Shown here in pieces: positions 25,018-34,329 of a stretch of DNA of 64,000 nucleotides (positions within the stretch are counted from its first letter, which is position 1; the number at the start of each line of letters is the position of its first letter). The DNA lies in assembly GCA_949300025.1 (NCBI GenBank), contig CASGCS010000019.1:1-64000 (forward strand), written 5' to 3'. The DNA is from an uncultured bacterium. Its GTDB lineage: Bacteria > Bacteroidota > Bacteroidia > Bacteroidales > UBA932. Under the pieces are notes generated by a model that was given only the letters and a program-made list of their open reading frames with translations, ran no database searches and was not told the DNA's origin. The position numbers were made by a program, and so were the translations under genes.

Positions 25018-25317
25018 TCAAGGATTTGTAAGTTTCATGTTGTTGTAGTCGAGTATCTCATAAATTGCCTCTATGGCGGTTGCGGCAGGACCGTCGGGAT
25101 TTATCATCTTTGCCTTGTTGTAGGCATTGATGGCTTCACCCCACAACTGCTGCCGCCTGTATATTCCTCCAAGCAGATACCAGGCGTGAGCGTTGTCGGG
25201 CTCCCTTTCCAGAAGTTTGTGCAACTGGTCGTATGCCTGGTCAAGATGCCCTTCCCTGAGCAGGGCCTCTATCTGCAGCGCAGTCATTATTGCCGATATC
25301 GCCTGTTTTTTCTCCAT
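25018..25317 (-). CDS. TPR-repeat protein
   Basis: The 99-residue protein is short and all-helical, with two tetratricopeptide repeats: HLDQAYDQLHKLLEREPDN and AHAWYLLGGIYRRQQLWGEA. It has no signal peptide and is probably cytoplasmic. It lies 18 nt after rnfA and ends the operon. TPRs mediate protein contacts, so it could be an assembly or regulatory partner of the Rnf complex. That is guilt by position only. Confidence 0.82.
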   Translation of the reverse strand: MEKKQAISAIMTALQIEALLREGHLDQAYDQLHKLLEREPDNAHAWYLLGGIYRRQQLWGEAINAYNKAKMINPDGPAATAIEAIYEILDYNNMKLTNP

Positions 25318-25335
25318 AAGGCAAACCTGAAAAGG

Positions 25336-25935
25336 TTATACAATACCTGAGAAGCCCATAAAGGCCATAGCCATGATTCCTGCAATTATCAGGGCTATCG
25401 GAACACCTCGGAAAGCCTCGGGAACCTTTGCAAGTTCCAGCTGTTCCCTTATTCCGGCCATAAGAGTCATTGCCAGGCCAAAACCCAATGCACTTGCCAC
25501 TGCGTAAACCACAGATTCCGCCAGGTTGAGCATTGCAGGCTCCCCGCCAAAGGTAAACTCTTTTGTAACGACAAGGATTGCGACTCCGAGTACTGCACAG
25601 TTTGTTGTAATAAGCGGAAGATATATACCCAATGCCTGATAGAGCGACGGGCTTATCTTTTTAAGTATAATCTCCACCATCTGCACGAGTGCTGCAATGA
25701 CCAGGATGAAGACGATCGTCTGCATAAACCCTATATTCAGCGGATTGAGCACATAGTACTGCAACAGATAGGTAACCAGTGTGGAGAGTGCCATGACAAA
25801 GCATACAGCACCCGACATTCCCACTGCGGTAGAGACCTTGTTGGAAACTCCGAGGAACGGACATATTCCAAGGAACTGCGACAACAATATATTGTTGACA
25901 AATACAGCAGATATTATAATTATTATATATTCCAT
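25336..25935 (-). CDS. rnfA: Electron transport complex subunit RnfA
   Basis: The 199-residue membrane protein is RnfA/RsxA. It has six predicted transmembrane helices, with the family segment FLGICPFLGVSNKVSTAVG (about 22-40) near the N-terminus and the conserved GLAMTLMAGIREQLELA close to the C-terminus. RnfA and RnfE form paralogous halves of the membrane core that carries electrons and probably a bound [2Fe-2S] cluster; here C25 is the conserved cysteine. The complex oxidises reduced ferredoxin with NAD+ and pumps Na+ or H+. It is the last rnf gene, 18 nt after rnfE. Confidence 0.96.
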   Translation of the reverse strand: MEYIIIIISAVFVNNILLSQFLGICPFLGVSNKVSTAVGMSGAVCFVMALSTLVTYLLQYYVLNPLNIGFMQTIVFILVIAALVQMVEIILKKISPSLYQALGIYLPLITTNCAVLGVAILVVTKEFTFGGEPAMLNLAESVVYAVASALGFGLAMTLMAGIREQLELAKVPEAFRGVPIALIIAGIMAMAFMGFSGIV

Positions 25936-25953
25936 ATCTATCTCTTTTTTAGA

Positions 25954-26535
25954 TTATTGTTTTGTCACCTTGCGGAACAGTACCATGAGGTATCCCAAAA
26001 CGAGGAATCCGCCTGGAGCCAGTACAAAGGCCAGCATTCCGTCACCCTCCGCAATGCGGTTGCCGAATATCGAAAGACCGCCGAGCAGTTCTCTTACAAA
26101 TCCTATTACCGTAAGTGAAAGCGAGAAGCCCAGGCCGATTCCAATACCGTCCATGGCTGAATCAAGTACGGAGTGCTTGCAGGCAAAGGCTTCCGCCCTT
26201 CCGAGGATAATGCAGTTAACCACAATAAGGGGGATGAAGATGCCCAGCGTGGCATAAAGGTCCGGAACATAAGCCTGCATTACGAACTGCAGGACTGTAA
26301 CCAGCGAAGCTATGATTACGATATAACTCGGAATCTTGATTTTTGCCGGAATAACCGGAGCTACGGCTGCGATGAGCATATTTGAAAGTATCAGTACGAA
26401 GGTCGTTGCAAGACCCATTCCCAGACCGTTTATGGCCGAGGTGGTGGTAGCAATCGTAGGGCACATTCCCAAAACCAGGGCAAAGGTAGGGTTCTCCTTT
26501 ATTATGCCTTTTGTTATCAAGCCAAACTTACTCAT
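25954..26535 (-). CDS. rnfE: Electron transport complex subunit RnfE
   Basis: The 193-residue membrane protein is RnfE/RsxE, the paralogue of RnfA. It shows the family block NPTFALVLGMCPTIATTTSA (about 16-35), with C26 equivalent to the RnfA core cysteine, and the region NCIILGRAEAFAC (112-124). Its start overlaps the last 4 nt of rnfG (ATGA). Together with RnfA it should form the electron-conducting core in the inner membrane. Confidence 0.96.
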   Translation of the reverse strand: MSKFGLITKGIIKENPTFALVLGMCPTIATTTSAINGLGMGLATTFVLILSNMLIAAVAPVIPAKIKIPSYIVIIASLVTVLQFVMQAYVPDLYATLGIFIPLIVVNCIILGRAEAFACKHSVLDSAMDGIGIGLGFSLSLTVIGFVRELLGGLSIFGNRIAEGDGMLAFVLAPGGFLVLGYLMVLFRKVTKQ

Positions 26536-27140
26536 AACTGTTCTTGAGCCTCCCCGCTCTCGTTAATTTTACAGAAAACTTTATATGCGGTTGTGACAGC
26601 GTCGCAGAAAGCTCTCGAGGTAATCGTAGAGGCCGTAATGGCATCTACACTGCCGCCATCTTTCTTTACGGCAAGTTTAAAGTCGGGATTGCCGGGATTC
26701 TTGCCAGCGAACTGCACTATAAACGGATCCTCCGGATTTGCAATCTTGGCCCCCAGACCGGGAGTCTCTGCATGCGATATTACCGAAGTGTTGACTATTG
26801 TACCGTCGGGAGCAAAGCCGACCATGATTGTAATGTTGCCGCTGAACCCTTTTGATGTGGAAGATTCTATTGCGTATCCTACAACCTCTTCGCCTTTTTT
26901 TGCCACATAAACCTTTGATACAGCTCCATCCACGTCTATCTCACGCACGTTGGCCGAATCCGAGGGATTGTTGTCGAACTCGGGCACCACGGCCGCTATG
27001 GCGCTGTTTGTCTTTGCAACCTGGGCCGCCTCTATAGGTTCTTTGGTAAGCGTATATATTCCGCCCAGCGCAGCCGATGCCACAAGGCATACTGCAAAAA
27101 GGACGATAACCATATTTCTGAGTGAAGATTCTATAGCCAT
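26532..27140 (-). CDS. rnfG: Electron transport complex subunit RnfG (covalent FMN)
   Basis: The 202-residue protein has one N-terminal TM helix (about 8-31) and a periplasmic FMN-binding domain. The covalent-FMN signature appears as DAITASTITS (166-175). T172 is the predicted flavinylated residue, attached by the ApbE-type transferase, which is not in this window. Compared with the common SGAT form the two middle positions differ (A170, S171). The ETPGLGAK segment (125-132) is also conserved. It relays electrons on the periplasmic side. Its start ATG shares one base with the rnfD stop, and rnfE overlaps its end. Confidence 0.95.
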   Translation of the reverse strand: MAIESSLRNMVIVLFAVCLVASAALGGIYTLTKEPIEAAQVAKTNSAIAAVVPEFDNNPSDSANVREIDVDGAVSKVYVAKKGEEVVGYAIESSTSKGFSGNITIMVGFAPDGTIVNTSVISHAETPGLGAKIANPEDPFIVQFAGKNPGNPDFKLAVKKDGGSVDAITASTITSRAFCDAVTTAYKVFCKINESGEAQEQL

Positions 27141-28135
27141 TATTTAGCCTCCTTTGCAAATCTTTTAGGTTTGACATACATGTTTATCAAAGGAACCACC
27201 GCATTCATGATAAGGATTGCAAATGAAATTCCTTCAGGGTATGAACCGAACTCACGGATAAGTATTGTAATTACGCCTATACCTACACCGAAGATGACCA
27301 TACCCTTGGTTGTCATGGGTGAAGTCACGTAATCCGTAGCCATGAAGATGGAACCGAGCAGCATACCTCCGGTAAGCAGGTTGAATATCGGGTCTGTAAA
27401 CTGGTCGGGGTTGCACAACCACAGAATTCCGGAGAATACAAATACGGTAGCCCAGATTGAAAGGGTGATATGGGGTTTGATAACCCTTCTTGCCAGCAGA
27501 TAGACAAAACCTATCAGAAGCGCGATTGCGGAAATCTCACCGGCAGAACCCACCCTTGCAAAAAGCAGCTGGGAATATGAAAGCGAAGGATTATCTGCAA
27601 ATATCTGGCTTACTGTCTGTCCGTTTGCAAGAGCCTCCTTCACCAGCGCCAGCGGAGTTGCACCCGTCGACGCATCCAGAGAGGCACCGAAAAATGAAGC
27701 TGGAGCTGTCCAGTCTGTCATTATTACGGGGAAAGAGACAAGCAGGAATACACGGCCCACAAGCGCCGGGTTAAATATATTCTGCCCCAGACCTCCGAAT
27801 GTCATCTTTGCAACACCGATGGCAACTATTGAACCTATCACTATAATCCACCAGGGTGAAGCAGGAGGAAGGTTCAGGGCAAGAAGTATTCCGGTAACTA
27901 TTGCAGAGCAATCTCCTATGGTAGATTTTCCCTTGAAGCAAAATCTCTGGATAAGATACTCCACCAGAATGCAGGAGGCTATACCGGCCACCAGCAGGAT
28001 TATGGCAGAGAGTCCGAAATAATATATAGAAACTGCAACAGCAGGGAGCAACGCGATGATTACATCCCTCATCAAGTTTCTGGTATTTTCCTTCCCGTGT
28101 ACATGCGGAGAAGGCGATACAAGCAGTTGTTTCAT
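27140..28135 (-). CDS. rnfD: Electron transport complex subunit RnfD (covalent FMN)
   Basis: The 331-residue protein has about ten transmembrane helices and the RnfD covalent-FMN motif STGATPLAL (156-164), with T160 the predicted flavinylation site. Other family signatures are MTFGGLGQNIFNPALVGR (111-128), which resembles NqrB, and ATDYVTSPMTTKG near residue 265. It is an inner membrane subunit that couples electron flow to ion transport. The spacing to rnfC is 26 nt and it shares a base with the start of rnfG. Confidence 0.96.
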   Translation of the reverse strand: MKQLLVSPSPHVHGKENTRNLMRDVIIALLPAVAVSIYYFGLSAIILLVAGIASCILVEYLIQRFCFKGKSTIGDCSAIVTGILLALNLPPASPWWIIVIGSIVAIGVAKMTFGGLGQNIFNPALVGRVFLLVSFPVIMTDWTAPASFFGASLDASTGATPLALVKEALANGQTVSQIFADNPSLSYSQLLFARVGSAGEISAIALLIGFVYLLARRVIKPHITLSIWATVFVFSGILWLCNPDQFTDPIFNLLTGGMLLGSIFMATDYVTSPMTTKGMVIFGVGIGVITILIREFGSYPEGISFAILIMNAVVPLINMYVKPKRFAKEAK

Positions 28136-28161
28136 TCTATTATGTTTTTATTAAACCATTA

Positions 28162-29493
28162 CTATTTTTTGGGACGGCTGCGCATGATTTTCATAACCTG
28201 TCCTTTGCCGTACCTTATGCTGTCGAGCAGAGGTATATGTGAAGGACATGTAAATGAACAACAACCACACTCTATACAGTCGAAAATCCTGTTGGACTCG
28301 GCATCGTCCCAGCGTTGCGCCTTCGACAGTTTGTTAAGCAGATACGGCTCGAGCCCCATAGGACATGCGCCCACGCATTTGGCGCACCTTATGCAGTTTT
28401 GCTCCTCTTCCCTCTTTGTCTGCTCGTAAGTGAGGAAGAGCACAGACGAAGAGCCCTTGAGAGTGGGGGCGTCGAGATTCGAGACCGCCTTTCCCATCAT
28501 GGGACCGCCACTTATGACTTTGGCCGCATTCTCGGGAACGCCGCCTACCGCAGCTATAATGGCGCTCATCGGGGTACCTACCCTGTGTCTGTAGTTCTTC
28601 TGCGCCCCGCTGCACTCGCCTGTAACTGTAAGGATACCTTCAAAGAGAGGCTTGTTCTTCTGGACGGCCTCATATACGGCCAAAGCAGTACCCACATTCT
28701 GCACAACTGCGCCTGTATCTATCGGCAGCCCCATAGAGGGAACCTTTCTGCCGACAACGGCATCTATCAACTGCTTTTCACCTCCCTGAGGATATTTCTT
28801 CTTCAGAGGCACTATCTGAATGTTCGGATACTGAGCGGCATACCCTCTGAGTTTCTCTATCGCTTCGGGCTTGTTCTCCTCTATTCCCACATATCCTTGA
28901 GAAACGCCCAGAGCCTTCATCATTATTGAGGCACCGATAAGCACCTGCTCCGGCATCTCTATCAGCACTCTGTAATCCGATGTAAGATAAGGCTCGCACT
29001 CCGCTCCGTTTATAATCAGGAATTCGGCCTTTTTGCCCGGAGGAGGAGAAAGCTTTACGCAGGTAGGGAAGGTCGCTCCTCCCAGTCCTACGACTCCGCA
29101 CTCCTTGATTTTCTCTATTATCTGTTTGGAGTCCAGTTTTATCTCTCGTACTATGTTGTCTGAACGGTCTATGGTTTCAACCCATTCGTCACCTTCTACT
29201 GTAATGACAACCGCCTTGCAGGGATTGCCGGCAATATCCTTTACTGTCTCGATTGACTTTACGGTACCGCTTACCGAAGAGTGTACCGGAGCAGAAATAA
29301 AGCCGGATGCATTGGCAATCAATTGTCCTACCTTTACCTTATCGCCTGCTGCAACAACCGGCTCCGCCGGAGCTCCCAGATGTTGCGACATGGAGATATA
29401 TGCAACCTCGGGAACCGGGAAGTTCTCAATGGCTGCGTCGCGGGATATTTTATTGTCGGCGGGGTGAACTCCGCCCATTGAAAATGTTCTCAT
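28162..29493 (-). CDS. rnfC: Electron transport complex subunit RnfC (NADH/FMN, two [4Fe-4S])
   Basis: The 443-residue protein has a glycine-rich Rossmann-like NADH/FMN domain (GVVGLGGATFPTCVK at about 133-147 and INGAECEPYL at 161-170), a SLBB domain, and a C-terminal ferredoxin pair. The first [4Fe-4S] is bound by C367, C370, C373 and C377 (the last with the other cluster's residues). The second uses C406, C409, C412 and C416. It is the peripheral cytoplasmic subunit that hands electrons to or from NAD(H). It begins 3 nt after the rnfB stop. There are 12 residues after the last helix, so it lacks the long C-terminal repeats of proteobacterial RnfC. Confidence 0.96.
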   Translation of the reverse strand: MRTFSMGGVHPADNKISRDAAIENFPVPEVAYISMSQHLGAPAEPVVAAGDKVKVGQLIANASGFISAPVHSSVSGTVKSIETVKDIAGNPCKAVVITVEGDEWVETIDRSDNIVREIKLDSKQIIEKIKECGVVGLGGATFPTCVKLSPPPGKKAEFLIINGAECEPYLTSDYRVLIEMPEQVLIGASIMMKALGVSQGYVGIEENKPEAIEKLRGYAAQYPNIQIVPLKKKYPQGGEKQLIDAVVGRKVPSMGLPIDTGAVVQNVGTALAVYEAVQKNKPLFEGILTVTGECSGAQKNYRHRVGTPMSAIIAAVGGVPENAAKVISGGPMMGKAVSNLDAPTLKGSSSVLFLTYEQTKREEEQNCIRCAKCVGACPMGLEPYLLNKLSKAQRWDDAESNRIFDCIECGCCSFTCPSHIPLLDSIRYGKGQVMKIMRSRPKK

Positions 29494-29496
29494 ACT

Positions 29497-30360
29497 TTAA
29501 CTGTTTTGTTCTGCTGCTTTAGGCTCAGCCGCCTTGGGCGGTTTGGGCGGAAAATTCACTGCATGGATGGCGCCGGTCGGACATTCAGCCACACATTTTG
29601 TACAGAGACGGCATTTTGTAAAGTCTATATATGCCAGGTTGTTCTCTACGGTAATAGCATCGAACTGGCAGACTTTCGCACACTTGCCGCAACCGATACA
29701 TGCAGCGGAACATGCCTTTCTGGCAATGCCGCCTTTGTCTTTGTTTACACAAGAGACAAAGATTCTGCGGGATTTGACCCCCTTGTTGCGCAATTCTATG
29801 ATGCCTTTGGGGCAAGCCTTCACGCAGGCGCCGCAGGCCGTACACTTATCCTCGTCTACAACGGGAAGCCCTGTAACGGGGTCTAAAGAGAGAGCACCGA
29901 ATTTACAGGCCGCAACACAATCACCTTTGCCCAGGCAACCGTATTTGCAACCGGTATCTCCTGAATAGAGGCTGTTCATGACGGCACAGGAAGCCACGCC
30001 GTCGTAGGTATTGGTTTTAGGCCGTTTGTCGCATGAACCTGCGCATCTGACAACAGCCACCATTGGCGCTTTTTCGGCAACTTCGAAACCAAGGGCGCCG
30101 GCCACCTTCTGCATTACGGGATTGCCTCCGACAGGGCAATAGAGATTGTCGAGATTGGAAGCCTTTACACAAGCCTCCGCAAAGGCACGGCAACCTGCCT
30201 GTCCGCAACCGCCGCAGTTGGCACCCGGCATGAGAGACTCGACAATGTCGATTCTCGGGTCTTCCTCAACCTTGAACTTCTGCGCTACCGCGTATAGCAC
30301 AACAGCCAATAACAGTCCTAAGATACTAAGACTAGCTACGGTAATAATTATTGTACTCAT
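29497..30360 (-). CDS. rnfB: Electron transport complex subunit RnfB (five predicted Fe-S clusters)
   Basis: The 287-residue protein starts with one TM helix (about 3-26). Next is a 4Fe-4S module bound by C49, C52, C57 and C75 in ANCGGCGQAGC. Four ferredoxin-type CxxCxxC quartets follow: C138/C142/C148/C152, C173/C176/C179/C183, C221/C224/C227/C231 and C250/C253/C256/C260. It has more clusters than the six-cysteine short RnfB of E. coli, as in the Bacteroidota and clostridial forms. It is the likely entry point for electrons from reduced ferredoxin. The tail is rich in Pro, Ala, Lys and Glu. It lies 3 nt downstream of rseC. Confidence 0.95.
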   Translation of the reverse strand: MSTIIITVASLSILGLLLAVVLYAVAQKFKVEEDPRIDIVESLMPGANCGGCGQAGCRAFAEACVKASNLDNLYCPVGGNPVMQKVAGALGFEVAEKAPMVAVVRCAGSCDKRPKTNTYDGVASCAVMNSLYSGDTGCKYGCLGKGDCVAACKFGALSLDPVTGLPVVDEDKCTACGACVKACPKGIIELRNKGVKSRRIFVSCVNKDKGGIARKACSAACIGCGKCAKVCQFDAITVENNLAYIDFTKCRLCTKCVAECPTGAIHAVNFPPKPPKAAEPKAAEQNS

Positions 30361-30363
30361 TAA

Positions 30364-30792
30364 TCAGTTGTTTAGTTTTGCTATTGTAAATATAAAACTT
30401 TTTGCGATTCTGCCTCTACACAAATACAAAAACAGATAGTATGCTGCGACAGCCAGAACCGCCAAAAGTGCCGAAAACAATTCATTTATATTCAGGCGCG
30501 GCAAAGATAATAATAAAATCATTAAGATTATCAAAGGATATACATAAGAAAACAATACGGCCTTAAGCCCCATTGTCTGCCTCATGACCACCTCGACCTC
30601 TTCGCCTATGCTGAACATTGAACTGTCGCAGTATTTGACAGATACGGTCTTTATCTGCTCGTCTCCCAAAGAGCAGAGAGATCTGGCGTGGCACGCCGCA
30701 CACATAGACTTGTTGAGAATCTCCACCTTGACGCCTTCCTGCGTTATCGCGCAGACTCTGCCGCGATGTCTTATCTCTATATTCTTTCCCAT
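30364..30792 (-). CDS. rseC: SoxR-reducing system protein RseC
   Basis: The 142-residue protein matches RseC/RsxC-associated family. It has a short N-terminal cytoplasmic domain with four cysteines (C14, C31, C34, C40), followed by two TM helices (about 80-98 and 103-123). In other bacteria RseC works with the Rsx/Rnf complex to keep SoxR reduced. No soxR is present here, so in this organism it is better viewed as an Rnf accessory factor. It lies directly before rnfB with 3 nt between them. Confidence 0.93.
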   Translation of the reverse strand: MGKNIEIRHRGRVCAITQEGVKVEILNKSMCAACHARSLCSLGDEQIKTVSVKYCDSSMFSIGEEVEVVMRQTMGLKAVLFSYVYPLIILMILLLSLPRLNINELFSALLAVLAVAAYYLFLYLCRGRIAKSFIFTIAKLNN

Positions 30793-30811
30793 TTTACAGC
30801 CCTCCCGCGCT

Positions 30812-31609
30812 CTACTTTATTTTGCTTGTCATAGGATATTTCAGATTGCTCCAACTCTTGAGCCTGCCTGTCACGGTCCCGACCAGCACCTTTGATTCAA
30901 ACAGCAGAGGCACGATATTTTTGTCGTCGCTCACCCAAATGTATATCTCGTCCTTTCCGGTAAATATCTCCCCTGCCACAAGACTTGCGGAAAACTTCAT
31001 TGTCCTGAACGTTCCGAGCCCCTTGATTTTTCTGGTCTCCTTTCCGTGATAGATAAAATAGAGATTGTATATCTCCTTGTCTATGGCAAACGTTATAGGA
31101 TACTTCACCCCGGTCTCAAGAGAGGCAAAATCCATGGCCCTGCAATTATAGAAGAGAGAAACCAGGTCAAAAGTATATGGAGTGCATGTAAGGACGGTAT
31201 CTACCTCAGGCTTGTTGCGCTTTCTTACATTCGCATATATTTTTCCCTTCTCGTTGTCGAACCTGTAACGGTTCTCGACCCAGTACTTGCCCTCTTCGCT
31301 TTTGCGGTAGAACATGACAGGGCGGAAGGTGGAGTCGCTGAATCTGGATTCGAAATGTTCGCGGACCTTGAAGAATATGTCGTAGAACTTATAGGTCCTG
31401 CCGGTAACTACCGGATTGTAGAAGCCGTCTGCATAGTTCATCTTTGCCGTGCCCTGGCCTACATCGGTATTTACTCCGCCCCATGTATAGCTCAACTCGT
31501 ATGTCAGCGTCTCCCCATCCCTGTAGGGCAGGGCAGGCTGCTGCGAACACAACGGATTTGCCGCCGTGAAGAAGAGAATAAAACTGATAACAAGCAATAA
31601 AGGTCTCAT
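30812..31609 (-). CDS. DUF3108 exported protein
   Basis: Starting at ATG 31609 gives 265 residues with a signal peptide (about 1-22, MRPLLLVISFILFFTAANPL). A start at 31651 would extend into dnaB. The mature part is a beta-rich single domain of the DUF3108 type: GETLTYELSYTWGGVNTDVG, then KFYDIFFKVREHFESRFSD, and RKIKGLGTFRTMKFS. DUF3108 proteins are exported and their role is not established. It lies 4 nt after dnaB and 19 nt before rseC, so it belongs to the same operon. Confidence 0.85.
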   Translation of the reverse strand: MRPLLLVISFILFFTAANPLCSQQPALPYRDGETLTYELSYTWGGVNTDVGQGTAKMNYADGFYNPVVTGRTYKFYDIFFKVREHFESRFSDSTFRPVMFYRKSEEGKYWVENRYRFDNEKGKIYANVRKRNKPEVDTVLTCTPYTFDLVSLFYNCRAMDFASLETGVKYPITFAIDKEIYNLYFIYHGKETRKIKGLGTFRTMKFSASLVAGEIFTGKDEIYIWVSDDKNIVPLLFESKVLVGTVTGRLKSWSNLKYPMTSKIK

Positions 31610-31613
31610 TTGG

Positions 31614-33104
31614 TCACTCTTTGTCAAAATCTCCTGCATGTTCGAAATCATCGTTCATCCTGGAGCCTCTGATTATGGTATTCTCCTGACCGTCTATGTC
31701 AAAAACCGCATCCGAGGCATCCACGAACTTGACTTCAGAACTTCTGAAACGCATCGGCACATCCGTAACCTGACCGTTACGGTGCTTGGCTATTATTATA
31801 TCTGTCTGTCCCGAAGGCCCTGAATCCGAGGCCAGACCGTAATAATCCGGCCTGTGTATGAACATTACTATGTCGGCATCCTGCTCTATCGCTCCAGACT
31901 CGCGCAAATCGCTCAACTGGGGGCGTTTTTCACCGCCTCTGGTCTCCACTGCCCTGCTCAGCTGGGAGAGGGCTATGATAGGGATGTCGAGCTCCTTGGC
32001 TATCGCCTTGAGCGAACGGGAAATTGCGGAAACCTCCTGTTCTCGCATGCCCTTCAGTTCGGGAGGCCCTGTCATGAGCTGAAGATAGTCTATTATTATA
32101 AGTTTGACCTGCTGAGATGAAACAAGCCTGCGCGCCTTGGACCTGAATTCATATATGGAAAGCGACGGGGTTTCATCTATGTAAAGCGGAGCCTTGGAAA
32201 GAGCGTTCAGCCGGTCGTTCAGCTGACTCCACTCATATTCCTCCAGTTTTTTGCCTCCCTTGATTTTTTCTGCAGGCAGCCCGGTTTCGCTTATGACAAG
32301 TCTCTTTACCAGCTGCTTCGACGACATTTCCAATGAAAAGAACGCCACAGGGACATTATGGTCCACGGCAATGTTACGCGCCATGGTCAGAACAAATGCA
32401 GTCTTACCCATGGAGGGGCGCGCAGCTATGATTATAAGGTCTGAAGGCTGCCATCCCAGCGTAACCCTGTCTATTCCGGTATACCCGCTCGGCACTCCGC
32501 TCAGACCGTCGCCTTTCAACTGGTCTTTCTGCAAATCGTCTATTACGGTGCTCAGAATCTCGCTTATGCTCTGGTAATCCTTGTGCATGTTCCTGTCGGC
32601 AAGCGAAAAAAGCCTCTCCTGTGTGGAATCGAGCAAATCGTCTACGGGAATTGAATCTTCAAAAGAATCTTTTATCACCTGATACGAAGTGGAGATCAAT
32701 TCCCGCTGGATATACTTCTGGACAAGTATTGTGGTATGGTATTCCAAATGTGCGGCCGCACCTATCTTCATGCTCAGGCGGCTCAGATAGACATTGCCGC
32801 CCACCTCCTCGAGTTCGCCCCTTTTGGCGAGTTCTTCCGCCACTGTATAAATGTCTATGGCCGCATGCCTTGCAGCCAAAGCAGAAATGGCAATGAATAC
32901 CTTTCTGTTCTCGCTCCTGTAAAAACATTCCGGAACAAGCGTGTCGCGTACATCGTTTATGGCCTCCGGTTCCAGCAGAAGCGCACCCAGAACAGCCTCT
33001 TCTATGTCCGGAGCCTGCGGCGGCTTGCGGCCGGATTCCAATCCTATCAAATCCAGGTCGAGTTCTTTCTTGCCACGACCCCTAGCATTTGTAACTTTTG
33101 CCAT
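31614..33104 (-). CDS. dnaB: Replicative DNA helicase DnaB
   Basis: The 496-residue protein has the DnaB N-terminal domain (about 28-135), a helical linker, and a RecA-like C-terminal motor with Walker A ARPSMGKTA at 228-236. It forms the hexameric helicase at the replication fork. There is no intein, and the length is normal for Bacteroidota, which add a short charged N-terminus and a C-terminal tail ending DDFEHAGDFDKE. The following DUF3108 gene begins 4 nt downstream, and the aminotransferase gene precedes it by 4 nt. The operon context shows no replication partner. Confidence 0.97.
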   Translation of the reverse strand: MAKVTNARGRGKKELDLDLIGLESGRKPPQAPDIEEAVLGALLLEPEAINDVRDTLVPECFYRSENRKVFIAISALAARHAAIDIYTVAEELAKRGELEEVGGNVYLSRLSMKIGAAAHLEYHTTILVQKYIQRELISTSYQVIKDSFEDSIPVDDLLDSTQERLFSLADRNMHKDYQSISEILSTVIDDLQKDQLKGDGLSGVPSGYTGIDRVTLGWQPSDLIIIAARPSMGKTAFVLTMARNIAVDHNVPVAFFSLEMSSKQLVKRLVISETGLPAEKIKGGKKLEEYEWSQLNDRLNALSKAPLYIDETPSLSIYEFRSKARRLVSSQQVKLIIIDYLQLMTGPPELKGMREQEVSAISRSLKAIAKELDIPIIALSQLSRAVETRGGEKRPQLSDLRESGAIEQDADIVMFIHRPDYYGLASDSGPSGQTDIIIAKHRNGQVTDVPMRFRSSEVKFVDASDAVFDIDGQENTIIRGSRMNDDFEHAGDFDKE

Positions 33105-33108
33105 AATA

Positions 33109-34326
33109 CTATAACCTGTTAAGTGCCTTTATTATTATTCCGACAGCCAGCTCCACCTCCTCTTCCGTTATGGACAGCGGGGGAGCTATTCTGAAAGAGG
33201 TTGGCTGAAACATGAACCAGTCTGTTATCGCTCCCTCTTCAAGCAGTAAATATAGTATTTTTTTTGCCTTGGCTTCGTCTTTTAAATCAACAGCTATCAA
33301 CAATCCGGCTGTCCGTATCTCCTTTACCTGAGGATGCTTCTCGAGCCCCTTGACAAACATGTCGGCCTTTTTTTCAACATCACTTATCCACGGTTTGTTC
33401 ACAAGCAGCCTGAGCGATGCAAGGGCAGCCGCACAGCAGACCGGATGGCCGCCGAAGGTTGTAATATGGCCGAGCGGGGGGTTGTCCTGCCATGCAGACA
33501 TCAATTCTTTTGAAGAGACCAGCGCCCCGAGAGGCATCCCGCCGCCAAGGGCCTTGGCAAGTGTCAATATATCAGGAACCACTCCATATCTTTCAAAAGC
33601 GAACATTTTGCCGCACCTGCCGAATCCGGTCTGGATTTCATCGAATATCAAAAGAGCCCCGCACTCCGTGCATCTCTTCCTGAGTGCATCCATGAACTCC
33701 TGCGTTGCAATCTGCACTCCGCCTTCTCCTTGAACAGGCTCCACAATAACAGCCGCCGTATGCCGCGTTATCGCTTCAAGAGAGGATATGTCATTGAAAA
33801 CTATATGCCTTACCATAGGCAGCAGAGGCCTGAACGACATTTTGAAATTTTCGTCGCTCATAAGACTAAGCACGCCCTGGGTGCTGCCGTGATAGGCGTT
33901 GCGGCAACTTACAATCTCACGCCGCCCGGTAACCCTCTTCGCAAGCTTGAGGGCCGCCTCATTGGCTTCGCTTCCGGAATTTACATAATAGACAGACTGC
34001 AGGCTCTCCGGAAGGAGAGATGTAAGCAGCCTTGCATGCATCACCTGCGGAGACTGTATCATCTCTCCGTAAACCATAAGATGGGAATACTTTTCAGCCT
34101 GCTCCCTTATTGCATCGACAACCTCTTTGCGGCAGTGCCCCACATTGCTGACCGAAACACCGGAAATCAAATCCAGATACCGTTTCTGGCTCTCTCCCTC
34201 CTTCTCCGGCAAAGAGTATAAAAAAACACCCTCCGCCCTGCAGATATTCAATCCTAACGGGCTTGAGGATGTCTGTGCAATATGTCTGAAGAAAAGTTCC
34301 CTTAAAGTATAGGGTCTCTCTTTCAT
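33109..34326 (-). CDS. Class-III (ornithine/acetylornithine-type) aminotransferase
   Basis: The 405-residue protein has the fold-type I, class-III PLP signature. It shows NSGSEANEAALKLAKR for cofactor binding, the metal-like DE-IQTGFGR (D229) that positions the pyridine ring, and K258 in TLAKALGGGMPLGA as the Schiff-base lysine. It transfers an omega- or alpha-amino group, most likely from an arginine-, ornithine- or GABA-related compound. The precise substrate cannot be read from the sequence, and no arginine biosynthesis gene is close. It is co-transcribed with dnaB and the zinc-ribbon gene, separated by 3-4 nt. Confidence 0.92.
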   Translation of the reverse strand: MKERPYTLRELFFRHIAQTSSSPLGLNICRAEGVFLYSLPEKEGESQKRYLDLISGVSVSNVGHCRKEVVDAIREQAEKYSHLMVYGEMIQSPQVMHARLLTSLLPESLQSVYYVNSGSEANEAALKLAKRVTGRREIVSCRNAYHGSTQGVLSLMSDENFKMSFRPLLPMVRHIVFNDISSLEAITRHTAAVIVEPVQGEGGVQIATQEFMDALRKRCTECGALLIFDEIQTGFGRCGKMFAFERYGVVPDILTLAKALGGGMPLGALVSSKELMSAWQDNPPLGHITTFGGHPVCCAAALASLRLLVNKPWISDVEKKADMFVKGLEKHPQVKEIRTAGLLIAVDLKDEAKAKKILYLLLEEGAITDWFMFQPTSFRIAPPLSITEEEVELAVGIIIKALNRL

Positions 34327-34329
34327 AAA

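Noticed and set aside
31614..33104. Intein or other insertion in dnaB.
   Set aside because: The Walker A and other motor regions are contiguous and the length is normal.
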